This document shows positions 1 through 8,751 of a stretch of DNA of 64,000 nt, one piece after another. The stretch's first letter is position 1. Each line of letters begins with the position of its first letter. The DNA comes from Pictodentalium vernedei (taxonomy: Eukaryota > Mollusca > Scaphopoda > Dentaliida > Dentaliidae): assembly GCA_031216915.1 (NCBI GenBank), contig CM062294.1, forward strand, positions 33,929,128-33,993,127, read 5' to 3'. Made by a program: the position numbers and the translations under genes. The notes below the pieces were generated by a model. It did not search any database, had not been told where the DNA came from, and was given only the letters and a program-made list of their open reading frames with translations.

Positions 1-900
1 TAAATACAGCACCGTGCCCGAGCCGTATTGACATGTGTACTAACCGTGTATGAGTAGCACTGAATAAATCAAAGTTCATCTAATTTGCATAATTTCTGCA
101 CGAGAAAAAAACCCATATTATATGTCATGTATTCGATGTTACTAAACACTCATACCAAAATTTATTCAAATCAGAACATTCATACAGAAGTTCTGTACAA
201 AAGAAAAACTGATTGCACTAATTTGGGTACAAAATGGCTTCCGGTGGCCATCTTGAATTTCGAACCGCACCCCAAAACACTCGTTCTTGTCCCACGGTGA
301 TAACAAAGGTATCCAAGAAGTTTCGTAAAGATCAGTTCATAAATACGGCTTCAAGCCTGAGCCGTATAGAAGGTGTGTACAGATAGGTGATTGGACTTAA
401 TTTCGGTACAAAATGGCCACTGGCAGCCATCTTGAATTTTGGACCACACCCAGAAGCTCTCTTTCTCGTCCCAAGGTGATAGCAAAGATACCCCAAAAGT
501 TTCGCGAGGATCGGTTCATAAATGCAGCCCCTAGCCCGAGCCGTATTGACATGTGTACTGGCTGTATGTAAGTAGCACTGAAAAAATCAGTCAATTTAAT
601 TTGCAGAATTTATGCACGAGAAAAAAACCCGTATTATATGTCATGGATTCCATGTTACTGAACCTTCAGACAAAAATTTATTGCACAAAAAAACTTATTG
701 CATTACCTAAGGTACAAAATGGCTGCTTGTGGCCATCTTGAATTTCGGACTGCACCCCAAAACACTCGTTTTCATCCCACGGTGATAACAAAGGTACCCG
801 AGAAGTTTCGTAAAGATCGGTTCATAAATGTGGCCTCTAGCCCGAGCTGTATTGAATTGTTGATGGACATACGGACGGACGGACGGACGGACGGACGGCG
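1..900. repeat. Dispersed repeat modules ending in a GGAC microsatellite
   Basis: Two module types alternate. A module of about 140 bp, recognisable by 'tacaaaatggc' and 'ccatcttgaatttcg', occurs at about 228-366, 408-547 and 712-853. A second module, marked by 'gcacgagaaaaaaaccc', occurs at about 22-170 and 543-690. The block ends in a run of ggac units at 872-898. Short ORFs through it are repeat-driven and not genes. The array is cut by the window start. The family is not recognised. Confidence 0.7.
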
Positions 901-1101
901 GACCATGGCATAACCTTAAATTTGACTTGTCAAAGTTGGCTAAAAATCAAATCATTGCAAATGCAATATTTCAAAAAGTTGAATGTGACTTCACTTTGTT
1001 CATTCTTGTTATTTACTATGTAATTCTAAACCATAAGCCAAAAGGCAGTGATGTAAAAAACCAAAGGAATAAAGAGATATTTACCCCCCCCAGTAGTTAG
1101 G

Positions 1102-1405
1102 GGAGCCACTATAGACCCAAGCATTTTTAACACTGAGTTTTCCATAGGGTCCATTGCCTTAGTGTTAAATTGTGTAACTTATAGACCCAAGAATTTATAG
1201 TTGTGTAACTTATAGACCCAAGAACTTATAGACCCAACATGTATGCACTGGTGGCACAGTGCATACATGTTGGGTCTATAAGTTCTTGGGTCTATAAGTT
1301 ACACAACTATAAATTCTTGGGTCTATAAGTTACACAATTTAACACTAAGGCAATGGACCCTATGGAAAACTCAGTGTTAAAAATGCTTGGGTCTATAGTG
1401 GCTCC
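1102..1405. repeat. 149-bp perfect hairpin inside the left TIR
   Basis: The arms 1102-1250 and 1257-1405 are exact reverse complements by eye, with a 6-nt loop GTGGCA. Each arm carries several copies of a 'tatagacccaag' motif. The palindrome begins 10 bp from the transposon end. Such a terminal cruciform recalls hairpin ends of parvoviruses and could serve protein-primed replication or transposase binding; that role is inference. Confidence 0.95.
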
Positions 1406-1528
1406 GCATCATGCTTTATGACCAGATCCTATAGTACATTTCTGGCTTATAAGTTTTTTTCACTGGAGGATAAGGGAACTGGTTTTTTGTCTTTTTATAA
1501 CAAAGACTTGATTGTGTACATGAGAAGA

Positions 1529-1565
1529 TCTCTTTCTAATAGTGTGGGTAGCCCTTAGAAGGGCT
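1529..1565 (-). terminator. Histone-type mRNA 3' stem-loop plus downstream element, left outer gene
   Basis: On the minus strand a 6-bp stem with a 4-nt loop, AGCCCT-TCTA-AGGGCT (1565-1550), is followed at once by ACCCA and, 12 nt later, by AGAAAGAGA (1537-1529). This is the layout of metazoan replication-dependent histone mRNAs: stem-loop bound by SLBP, cleavage after ACCCA, purine-rich element paired to U7 snRNA. The loop fits UYUN. The basal pair is A-U rather than G-C. It lies 172 nt beyond the stop of the gene at 1737-2129 and inside the TIR. Confidence 0.75.
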
Positions 1566-1736
1566 GCCACGGAGGCACATTTTGAAATCACACTCTTTTG
1601 TGAGAGTAACAAATTATTGATAGGTTAGAATGACAAACAGAGATAATAAGAAATAGGATGAATGAGTTTAAGTTGTATCCTGATTTTTTTGTCAAGATAA
1701 AATTCAATAACTTGTATCCAGATTTTGTAGGAATCC

Positions 1737-2129
1737 TCATGAGAATTCACTTAAATCTGGATACAGGTTATTGGATTTAACTTCACATTTTTTATATCGT
1801 CTTTCTGGCTGCCAATTAAGATCAGGATACAAGTCAACTTTCTTCACCTGGTATTTCTCCAGTTCATAACCGCGGACAGCTAAGAACTGTCTTATCCCTG
1901 CCTTTCGATCCAACTCATCAATAAGCTGCTGACCCCACTGTCGGGTGTATTTCTGAGGTCCACCACTTCTCCTCATATGACCGAAAATATCTTCAGCTAA
2001 TTGGCGTCTCCGTGCTTTCTCTCTCTCTACTCTGATGGATTCTTCTTCTAATCGGCGATTCCAATCAGCGTCAGACATTTCCCCGGACCTCCACATTCTG
2101 TATTCATTCATCTCTAGCGAGAACTTCAT
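1737..2129 (-). CDS. Unrecognised 130-residue protein, left outward terminal gene
   Basis: I do not recognise this protein. It starts at the ATG at 2129, about 40 nt beyond the outward TATA box of the palindromic promoter, which supports that start. Residues about 20-60 are highly charged and probably helical (a run rich in E and R), followed by a mixed region. The C-terminus holds two similar short repeats ending in LYPDL, encoded by an imperfect DNA repeat that continues past the stop. There are no membrane segments and no clear histone fold. It forms a divergent pair with the H4-like gene at 2407 and has a histone-type 3' end in the TIR, so S-phase expression is plausible. Function is unknown. 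Confidence 0.7.
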   Translation of the reverse strand: MKFSLEMNEYRMWRSGEMSDADWNRRLEEESIRVEREKARRRQLAEDIFGHMRRSGGPQKYTRQWGQQLIDELDRKAGIRQFLAVRGYELEKYQVKKVDLYPDLNWQPERRYKKCEVKSNNLYPDLSEFS

Positions 2130-2166
2130 GTTGTCTCAAAATGAATTGTTTGGAATGCGTGTTAGA

Positions 2167-2362
2167 TTTTATAGACAATGCGAGGATCGGAAATGCACTG
2201 AAGAACGCTCACGCGATAATTTTATCGAGTGCGGGAAAAAATTGTTGACGTCGGACGGCTGTGATAGTAAACGTCTGTTATCAACAATTTTTTCCCGCAC
2301 TCGATAAAATTATCGCGTGAGCGTTCTTCAGTGCATTTTCGATCCTGGCATTGTCTATAAAA
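2167..2362. promoter_or_regulatory. Palindromic bidirectional promoter with two E2F sites, left
   Basis: Arms 2167-2248 and 2281-2362 form a near-perfect inverted repeat around a 32-nt loop. Each outer edge has a TATA box (TCTATAAAA type) pointing outward, about 38-45 nt before the ATGs at 2129 and 2407, so leaders are very short. Each arm contains GCGGGAAA/TTTCCCGC (2231-2238 and 2291-2298), matching the E2F consensus TTTSSCGC. The E2F, mirror-TATA and divergent layout is that of an S-phase bidirectional promoter; actual E2F control is inferred. Confidence 0.8.
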
Positions 2363-2406
2363 ACACTGCTGGAGATATCATAACGTCATTTTTCTTATCA
2401 TCAATC

Positions 2407-2772
2407 ATGAGAATTGAGCTATCCATCGAGGTAAAGATTCCATCACTAGAAGGTGAATGTGGGCCACGAGAAGTGAAGAAGGAGAGAGAGGACTGCAATA
2501 CTATTCCACCAGAAGAGGTGAAGATGGAGAGAGAGGAGCGTAATACTATTCCAAGGAGTAATTTGCGAAGATTGGCAAGAAAAGCTGGGGTGAATAATAT
2601 CTCACCATTGTCACTTGATGAAGCTGAAGAAGCCTTACACTGTTTTGTTCGAAAATTGATAAGAGATACCTATCATTATGCAACAATTAGGGGAAGAGGA
2701 TCACAACATCTCGTCAATCAAAAGGATGTCAAGAGAGCCGCAAAGAGAAATGGAATAAAGTTGGTAAACTAA
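2407..2772 (+). CDS. Histone H4-like histone-fold protein (121 aa)
   Basis: Residues 48-120 follow the H4 fold: an RRLARKAGV segment closely matching the H4 alpha-1 RRLARRGGV, then IS, a long alpha-2 with IRD and Y at the H4 positions, then DV..A.KR.G for alpha-3. Loop L2 is about three residues longer than in H4. The H4 N-terminal tail is absent and replaced by an acidic/basic leader with a 14-residue tandem duplication (about 21-34 and 36-49). The start is the ATG at 2407, just downstream of the inward TATA box; the frame is open further upstream but lacks an ATG. The gene ends in a histone-type 3' stem-loop. It probably binds DNA or forms a nucleosome-like particle with host or element DNA. 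Alternatively it could be a CENP-T/archaeal-type histone fold, but the identities favour H4. Confidence 0.88.
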   Translation: MRIELSIEVKIPSLEGECGPREVKKEREDCNTIPPEEVKMEREERNTIPRSNLRRLARKAGVNNISPLSLDEAEEALHCFVRKLIRDTYHYATIRGRGSQHLVNQKDVKRAAKRNGIKLVN

Positions 2773-2794
2773 ACATTTTTTGTTTAGTAAAAAC

Positions 2795-2831
2795 GGCCCT
2801 TATAAGGGCCACCATATTCTTAAAAAGAGAT
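2795..2831 (+). terminator. Histone-type mRNA 3' stem-loop plus downstream element, H4-like gene
   Basis: GGCCCT-TATA-AGGGCC at 2795-2810 has a 6-bp stem and 4-nt loop, is preceded by AAAAC and followed by ACCA. The purine-rich AAAAAGAGAT begins 11 nt later (2822-2831). Loop positions 1 and 3 are U as in metazoan histone mRNAs; position 2 (A) is off consensus. It sits 22 nt after the stop codon. A second small hairpin (2769-2787) lies between stop and stem-loop. Confidence 0.8.
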
Positions 2832-3528
2832 ATCACGTTTACACACTTGAGTGGCACATTTCAGTGCTACCACAATGGAATGAATTGAACTTTTTTGTTC
2901 AATTGTAATTTCATTACTCAATTCAAAAGAGGTTAACCTCATAGCTCCCACACTAGATTTCCCTGTCATGGCATATTTTTTGTGTTTGCAAATTATTTTT
3001 GTTTTTACCTAAATGTTTTTGTGTGAAAACATTTAGGTAAAAAAACAAAAATAATTTGCAAACATAAAAATATTTTTGTGTTTGCAAATTATTTTTCTGT
3101 CTTGCAAGTTTTTTTATTTTATAAGAAAAATATTTTTTGTGTTTGTAAAATGAATGTTATGAAAAAAACTTTTTCATAACATTCATTTTACAAACACAAA
3201 AAATATTTTTTCTGTTTGCAAATTATTTTCTGTCTTGCAAGTTTTTTATTTTATAAGAAAAATATTTTCGTGTTTGCAAATGAATGTTATGAAAAAAACT
3301 TTTTTCATAACATTCATTTGCAAACACAAAAATATTTTTTGTGCTTGCAAAATAATGTTATGAAAAATGTTTTTTATTTTTAAAAAATCGTGAGTTGGAA
3401 AAAATTTTCCCCTGTTTAAATAACAACAAAATAATATTACCTTTTTTCAAAATCCGAAATTTTTATTCCATGAATATTTACAGATTTGTAAATGTCTTTT
3501 ATGAAAATGTCACTTTCAAAAACTGTTT
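2832..3528. repeat. AT-rich intergenic cluster of three long hairpins
   Basis: No gene is visible. Three near-perfect hairpins follow one another: about 2993-3064, 3126-3210 and 3258-3340. The last two are tandem copies with the same linker (tctgtcttgcaag then ttataagaaaaatattt). All are built on 'tgtttgca...tgcaaaca' edges. They separate the converging ends of the H4-like gene and the zinc-knuckle gene, so they may block read-through or act in replication; this is inference. Confidence 0.8.
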
Positions 3529-4221
3529 TCAATGTTTCTTGGCAAGTTTTCCTATTTTAGAATTATTGTCTTTAGCTTTTCGTTTTCTTGTAACTTTCTT
3601 TGGTGGTTCCTCTTTCTCTGGAAATAATACTTCTAACTCATCATCTATTTCCATTTTTGTTTCTTTGGGTATATCCATATTATATAATAATGTATCATCA
3701 TTATCATCAAACTCTGGTAACACAGGTTCTGCTAAGTCAACTTTCTTATTTGTAAAGTTTATATGGGGAGGTGGTGGTAATGGTAGCGTGCTCATCCCCT
3801 GTAAATTGTGGTTGTCAATGTCTTTTTCATCAAGTTGTAAGTTGAAACCTGTAATCGGTAATCTATCTTCTGTATGCTTTATGTATTCTGACCATGGATA
3901 AACTTTTACCGGTCCTCGTTGATCAACAGCTGGTGAACCCCATCTTGGTTGAGACACAGAGTTATTCGATAGCTTTTTCAATCTGCATTCATTTATCCAA
4001 TGTCCTCTCTGATTGCAATAAAAACATGGCCCTTTGTCTGAACATGTATTCGCCCAATGTCCTTTCTGATGACAAATGGAACAAATCATCTCTTTAGGTG
4101 TTGATATCAATTTATAAAGTTCATTCACAAGTCTTCTAACTTCTCCCCATTTAGATGGTTTATAGTAAATACTTTTAGCATCACTTGCTTTTTCTAATCT
4201 TGGATCTGTAACTCTATCCAT
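3529..4221 (-). CDS. Double CCHC zinc-knuckle protein (230 aa)
   Basis: Two consecutive C-x2-C-x4-H-x4-C knuckles are visible (C47, C50, H55, C60 and C66, C69, H74, C79), each with GHW at the His. This is the retroviral-nucleocapsid/CNBP type of single-stranded nucleic-acid binder. The middle is proline-rich and acidic; the C-terminus has a basic KRKAK-type nuclear signal. The start is the ATG at 4221. It is transcribed divergently from the DNA polymerase, and their upstream regions are inverted copies of each other, so co-expression with replication is likely. A role as a single-strand or packaging binder is inferred. Zinc-knuckle proteins are not part of the usual Polinton core set. Confidence 0.8.
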   Translation of the reverse strand: MDRVTDPRLEKASDAKSIYYKPSKWGEVRRLVNELYKLISTPKEMICSICHQKGHWANTCSDKGPCFYCNQRGHWINECRLKKLSNNSVSQPRWGSPAVDQRGPVKVYPWSEYIKHTEDRLPITGFNLQLDEKDIDNHNLQGMSTLPLPPPPHINFTNKKVDLAEPVLPEFDDNDDTLLYNMDIPKETKMEIDDELEVLFPEKEEPPKKVTRKRKAKDNNSKIGKLAKKH

Positions 4222-4739
4222 CTTTAACTTTTGGAGCGTTTCAAAATTATGTCTTGTCTTCTTGAAGTCAAAAGCAAGTGTGAAACATCTTAAGATTCTT
4301 CCTCCTTTTATACTTTTTTAATGTACGTTTAATTGTACATTTAAATGTTCCATAACGTGCATTTACACACAATGGTTTAAATATACATTCATTTGGTTAC
4401 AAACAGTTATGCTATCTCTTACACTCAATAATCTCTGGATACTATATTGCTGTTGTTAAATATTGACTGAAAGATACACTTAACAAATAAAATATTTTTA
4501 CCATAGGAATTTTCCCATAGAGTGAATGGATTACATTTTATGACTTTTCAAATGTGTATAAGAAACATTTATTAACAGTATAATTCAGTGGGTATTAAAT
4601 GTACATTTAAACGCACAATTAAATGTACATTAAAGGGAAGTATAAAAAGTGGGGGAATCTTAGGTTGATTCACACTTGGGTTTTTGACTTCAAGAAGACA
4701 AGACATATTTTCAAAAGCTAGAAGACGATAGAAGAAAAG
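4222..4739. promoter_or_regulatory. Inverted-repeat divergent promoter of zinc-knuckle and polymerase genes
   Basis: The segment 4250-4366 read on the minus strand closely matches 4600-4706 on the plus strand. Both carry repeated 'aatgtacatttaa'-like boxes, a TATA box (AGTATAAAA), 'gaatctta', 'ttcacactt' and the shared leader box 'tgacttcaagaagacaagac'. The centre (about 4370-4600) is AT-rich without genes. The shared leader implies matched regulation of two replication genes. Confidence 0.82.
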
Positions 4740-7700
4740 ATGAAGAGAGCCATTGAAGAATATAGTGAGACGGAGAGTGAAGTAGATAACAAGAAGCAGA
4801 AAGTAGAATCAGCAAGGGACATATACACCATTCACCCACTCCTACAAAGAACATCAAGAAAATTCCGTTCCAAATCCCATGTATGCAGAATAACCTTTAA
4901 ACAATTCAATCAAAAGAATCCATTTGACACCCTTGGAAAAGTATTTGACAGTTTGGTAGACGATATTAAAGAAGAATGTGGTGTAGAAGACAATGATCCG
5001 ATGAGAATATCCGTTGACCACCCAGGATTAGAAATAGGTATATTTATTCCATTTACTAAGGCTTCGGCTATCACTGGTAACACCATATTAGATGAAATAG
5101 AAAAAGTTGTACAATCAAATGATAACTTTACTATCCATGATGGGCAATTATCTTTGGAAATAACACACACTTCTCTACCACAAGGGTCTGGGCGACATGC
5201 ACCAATTTCATTTTCATCTGTTGATAAAATGGTTGGAAACAAGAGAAGTATTATTGAAATTAAAAATGTTAATGATTCAATGTGTCTCACACGGGCCATT
5301 GTAGTGGGAAAGTGTCATGTTGATAGAGATAATTCTGAACTTTGGCAAAAGAAATGGAAAAATATTAAACGTTCTGATAGACCGACACAAGAGTTGGAAG
5401 CTAAGGCATTGATGGACAAAGCAGGTCTTGATTATAATATTCCTTGTGGATATGAAGAATATTATAAAATACAAGACCTGCTTTACCCAGAGTATGTCAT
5501 CAAAATTCATCCACAGTATGCAAAAAGTGAATTTTTATTCAAACCTCCAGTTACCACCACTGATAGTAAAGTTATTCATATTTACCACCATGACCAGCAT
5601 TTTGATACCATCACTACAATTACAGGGTTTTTAGGATGTCACTACTATTGTGAACTTTGCAGTAAAGGGGTCCAACAGAGAGAACGTCACATGTGCCCTT
5701 TTGGTTGTATTTGCTATGCTCCAACAAAATGTATTCCTGAACATCCCACTACCTGTTACAGTTGCAATAGACAATTTAGAAGTCCATTATGCTATAATAA
5801 CCATATCACTAGAAAGGGGAAAGAAGAAAAAACAATTTGTCAATTAGTTCAAAAATGTAAAACATGCAATTCACTAATATATCCAACAAAAGGAAAGCAC
5901 ATCTGTGAAGGATTCAAAAAATGCAAATATTGTCAACAAGTAGTTAATTCTGATCACCAATGTTTCATTCCAAAATACACTTCACCCGAGGATGAAAAAA
6001 TACCAAACATTCCATTTGTGTTTTTTGATTTTGAAACCACACAAGACTCAGGACTTCATATCCCAAATTTCTGTGTAGCTCATCGTGCATGTGGGGAATG
6101 TATTTGCAAATCTATAGATCAAGAATGTATTTCCTGTGACAAATTTGGATATAGGCAATCAATATTTAAAGGGGAATCTACTTTATCAGATTTTTGTGAT
6201 TGGCTTTTCAGTAAGGAACATAAAGGGACAACAGCTATTGCTCACAATTTAAGAGGTTTTGATGGACAGTTTATTTTAAGACACCTCATTGAAACTGGTA
6301 CAACAACTCCTGATGTAATTATGAATGGGAACAAAATTCTTTCACTTAAAGCTTGTGGTATTAGACTTATAGATTCTTTAAATTTTCTTTCAATGAGATT
6401 GGCACAATTTCCCAAAACATTTGGCTTGACAGAATTAGCAAAAGGTTATTTCCCCCATTTGGCAAACACACAAGCTTATCAAAATTATATTGGTCCTTAT
6501 TTAGATCCATCATTGTATATGCCAGATTCAATGTCTCCATCAGATAGGGAAGATTTTATCAAGTGGTACAACCAAAAATTTACTAGTAATGCCAGATTTG
6601 ATTTTCAAAAAGAAATGGAATTATACTGTAAATCAGATGTAGATATCTTGCGTAGGGGGTGTGGGGAATTCAGACAAAAATTTATAGATAGTGATGGCAT
6701 AGATCCCTTGAGAGAAGCATTTACCTTAGCCGATGCATGTACAAAAGCTTGGAGAAAAAATTCACTTCCAGAAAACAAAATGGCAATCATTTCAGACATA
6801 GGTTACCCTGCTAAAGTCAAATACTCCATTAAAGCCATTAGATTTTTACAGACAGTTGCACAGGAAGAAAACATACATATTCAACATGCACTCAATGGTG
6901 GGGAAGTTAAAATAGGGGGATATTATGTTGATGGGTTTCACAAAGACACAAATACAATCTTTGAATTTTATGGATGTATGTGGCATGGGTGTAAGACATG
7001 TTACAAAGACAATACACATGAGAAAAATCCAATCAATTTGCTAAGTTACCAAACTCTATACAACAATACACAGGAACGCATACACCATTTAGAATCATTA
7101 GGGTATAACATGAGAATAACATGGGAACATGAACTTGATGATTTTTGCAAATCAAATCCTGAAGTAAAATCAACATTAAATTCAATTTTTCCAAACATGG
7201 ATCCTATTAAACCACGTGAAGCATTATTTGGTGGGAGAACAAATGCCATTAAATTACATCATAAAATAGACCAAAACACAGGCAATGAAATAAAATACAT
7301 AGACATCTGTTCACTCTATCCTTATGTCAATAAACACAGAGAATATCCAGTAGGTCATCCAAATATACTCACAAAAGAAAACATAGACATGAATAATATA
7401 AGACAGTACAGGGGGCTTATCAAATGTAAAGTTTTACCACCACAATCTCTACACATGCCAGTATTACCAATTCATTGCAACAAGAAAATGGTTTTTACAC
7501 TTTGCAATACATGTGCAGAACAAGAATTAGACAAATGTGAACACACACCAGATCAACGCAGTATTACAGGTACATGGACATCTGTTGAACTTTTTAAAGC
7601 ATTGGGAATGGGATACACATTACTTGACACTTATCAGATTTGGCATTGGGAAGAATGGTCTTCAGAAATTTACAAACATTATGTGAACAAATATTTAAAA

Positions 7701-8555
7701 ATGAAACAAGAAGCCAGTGGATATCCAGATTGGGTGAAAACAGAAACAGACAAAGATACATTTAAGAAAGACTATGCACAAATTGAAAACATACATTTGG
7801 AAAATATTGAAAAAAATCCAGGACAAAGATCATTTGCTAAAACCATGTTAAACTGTTTATGGGGGAAAAGTGCACAAAACAATTTAAAAACAAAAACAGA
7901 ATATATACAAGACCCATCCAAATATTTTGACCTGATACAAGATAAAGGCATCATTATTAAAAATGTTGAATTGTTTGATCATGATAAATGTATTTTAGTC
8001 AATTACACAAAATCTACAGATGTTTATGAACCTCACAAATCAGCTAATGTTGCAGTTGCATCTTTTGTCACAGCTTATGCACGAATGGAATTATATAAAG
8101 TAATAGGACGATTGGGTAGACGGGTATTATACTTTGACACAGACAGTTGTATTTACATCCATAACCCCACACTTTGGAATCCACAAATTATAAACAGTAG
8201 GTTAGGTCAATGGACAGATGAACATCCAGATGCAAAAATTATTGAATATGTAGGTTTAGGTCCAAAAAATTATGGTTACAAATACATTAAAGATGGTCAA
8301 ACACACACATCATGTAAAGTTAAAGGAATCACATTAGATTACAATACATCACAAAAAGTCAATTTTGAATCCATGGTGGAATGTGTACAAGACAGACACA
8401 ATTATAAAATGAACATTGAATACACACATAGAATTAAACGCAACAAGAACAGACAAGTTACAAGTGAAAGACAAACCAAAACATTCAGATCTGTGTACAC
8501 AAAACGTTTTGTAGTGGATAAATATGATACAAGACCTTATGGGTTTAAGGTATAA
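4740..8555 (+). CDS. polB: Protein-primed family B DNA polymerase (1271 aa)
   Basis: Replicates the element from a protein primer. Exonuclease motifs: DFETT near residue 430 (Exo I), HNLRGFDG near 500-509 (Exo II), YCKSDVD near 630 (Exo III). Polymerase motifs: DICSLYP near 855 (A), KTMLNCLWG near 1033 (B), YFDTDS near 1131 (C). All expected catalytic acids are present. Residues about 300-420 form a Cys/His-rich region with many CxxC pairs, probably zinc-binding, ahead of the exonuclease. The N-terminal about 120 residues begin with a basic stretch. Length is usual for Polintons. It is divergent from the zinc-knuckle gene, and the C-terminal coding end is partly duplicated downstream. Confidence 0.97.
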   Translation: MKRAIEEYSETESEVDNKKQKVESARDIYTIHPLLQRTSRKFRSKSHVCRITFKQFNQKNPFDTLGKVFDSLVDDIKEECGVEDNDPMRISVDHPGLEIGIFIPFTKASAITGNTILDEIEKVVQSNDNFTIHDGQLSLEITHTSLPQGSGRHAPISFSSVDKMVGNKRSIIEIKNVNDSMCLTRAIVVGKCHVDRDNSELWQKKWKNIKRSDRPTQELEAKALMDKAGLDYNIPCGYEEYYKIQDLLYPEYVIKIHPQYAKSEFLFKPPVTTTDSKVIHIYHHDQHFDTITTITGFLGCHYYCELCSKGVQQRERHMCPFGCICYAPTKCIPEHPTTCYSCNRQFRSPLCYNNHITRKGKEEKTICQLVQKCKTCNSLIYPTKGKHICEGFKKCKYCQQVVNSDHQCFIPKYTSPEDEKIPNIPFVFFDFETTQDSGLHIPNFCVAHRACGECICKSIDQECISCDKFGYRQSIFKGESTLSDFCDWLFSKEHKGTTAIAHNLRGFDGQFILRHLIETGTTTPDVIMNGNKILSLKACGIRLIDSLNFLSMRLAQFPKTFGLTELAKGYFPHLANTQAYQNYIGPYLDPSLYMPDSMSPSDREDFIKWYNQKFTSNARFDFQKEMELYCKSDVDILRRGCGEFRQKFIDSDGIDPLREAFTLADACTKAWRKNSLPENKMAIISDIGYPAKVKYSIKAIRFLQTVAQEENIHIQHALNGGEVKIGGYYVDGFHKDTNTIFEFYGCMWHGCKTCYKDNTHEKNPINLLSYQTLYNNTQERIHHLESLGYNMRITWEHELDDFCKSNPEVKSTLNSIFPNMDPIKPREALFGGRTNAIKLHHKIDQNTGNEIKYIDICSLYPYVNKHREYPVGHPNILTKENIDMNNIRQYRGLIKCKVLPPQSLHMPVLPIHCNKKMVFTLCNTCAEQELDKCEHTPDQRSITGTWTSVELFKALGMGYTLLDTYQIWHWEEWSSEIYKHYVNKYLKMKQEASGYPDWVKTETDKDTFKKDYAQIENIHLENIEKNPGQRSFAKTMLNCLWGKSAQNNLKTKTEYIQDPSKYFDLIQDKGIIIKNVELFDHDKCILVNYTKSTDVYEPHKSANVAVASFVTAYARMELYKVIGRLGRRVLYFDTDSCIYIHNPTLWNPQIINSRLGQWTDEHPDAKIIEYVGLGPKNYGYKYIKDGQTHTSCKVKGITLDYNTSQKVNFESMVECVQDRHNYKMNIEYTHRIKRNKNRQVTSERQTKTFRSVYTKRFVVDKYDTRPYGFKV

Positions 8556-8745
8556 AAATTACTCTTCAGAATTCTCATTTCAAGTTTGAACAAGACCAGA
8601 CATGTCACAATTGAATTACAAACCAAAACATTCAGATCTGTGAACACAAACCATTTTGTAGTGGATAAATATGACACAAAACCTTATGGGCCTAAGGTAT
8701 AAAAGAACCCTTCGGATTTCTCATTTCAACTTTGAACACTGAGCA
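8470..8745 (+). repeat. Tandem duplication of the polymerase 3' end with its embedded promoter
   Basis: The segment about 8471-8600 recurs at about 8622-8740. Both copies contain 'aaaacattcagatctgtg', 'gtggataaatatga', the polymerase C-terminal codons, a TATA box (GGTATAAAA, near 8549 and 8696) and 'tctcatttcaa'. Only the first copy codes for polymerase; the second ends 12 bp before the BIR gene start. The promoter of the downstream gene therefore lies in the polymerase 3' end and has been doubled. Confidence 0.85.
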
Positions 8746-8751
8746 GGCAAG

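Larger units (their letters stand above)
1092..1566 (+). repeat. Polinton left terminal inverted repeat
   Basis: It matches the reverse complement of 19499-19975. The outer part is a perfect long palindrome (1102-1405). The inner part (about 1406-1566) contains the 3'-end signals of the outermost minus-strand gene. A further diverged copy of the inner part lies at 18148-18248. Confidence 0.95.

Noticed and set aside
1084-1091. Firm CCCCCC target duplication for the Polinton
   Set aside because: Both flanks are C homopolymers of different length, so a true 6-bp duplication cannot be distinguished from slippage.
1737-2129. Outer terminal gene as a divergent histone H3
   Set aside because: Expected as partner of the H4-like gene, but I see no H3 helix pattern; left as unrecognised.
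3395-3901. 168-residue plus-strand ORF
   Set aside because: Antisense shadow of the zinc-knuckle gene, whose CCHC motifs support the other strand.
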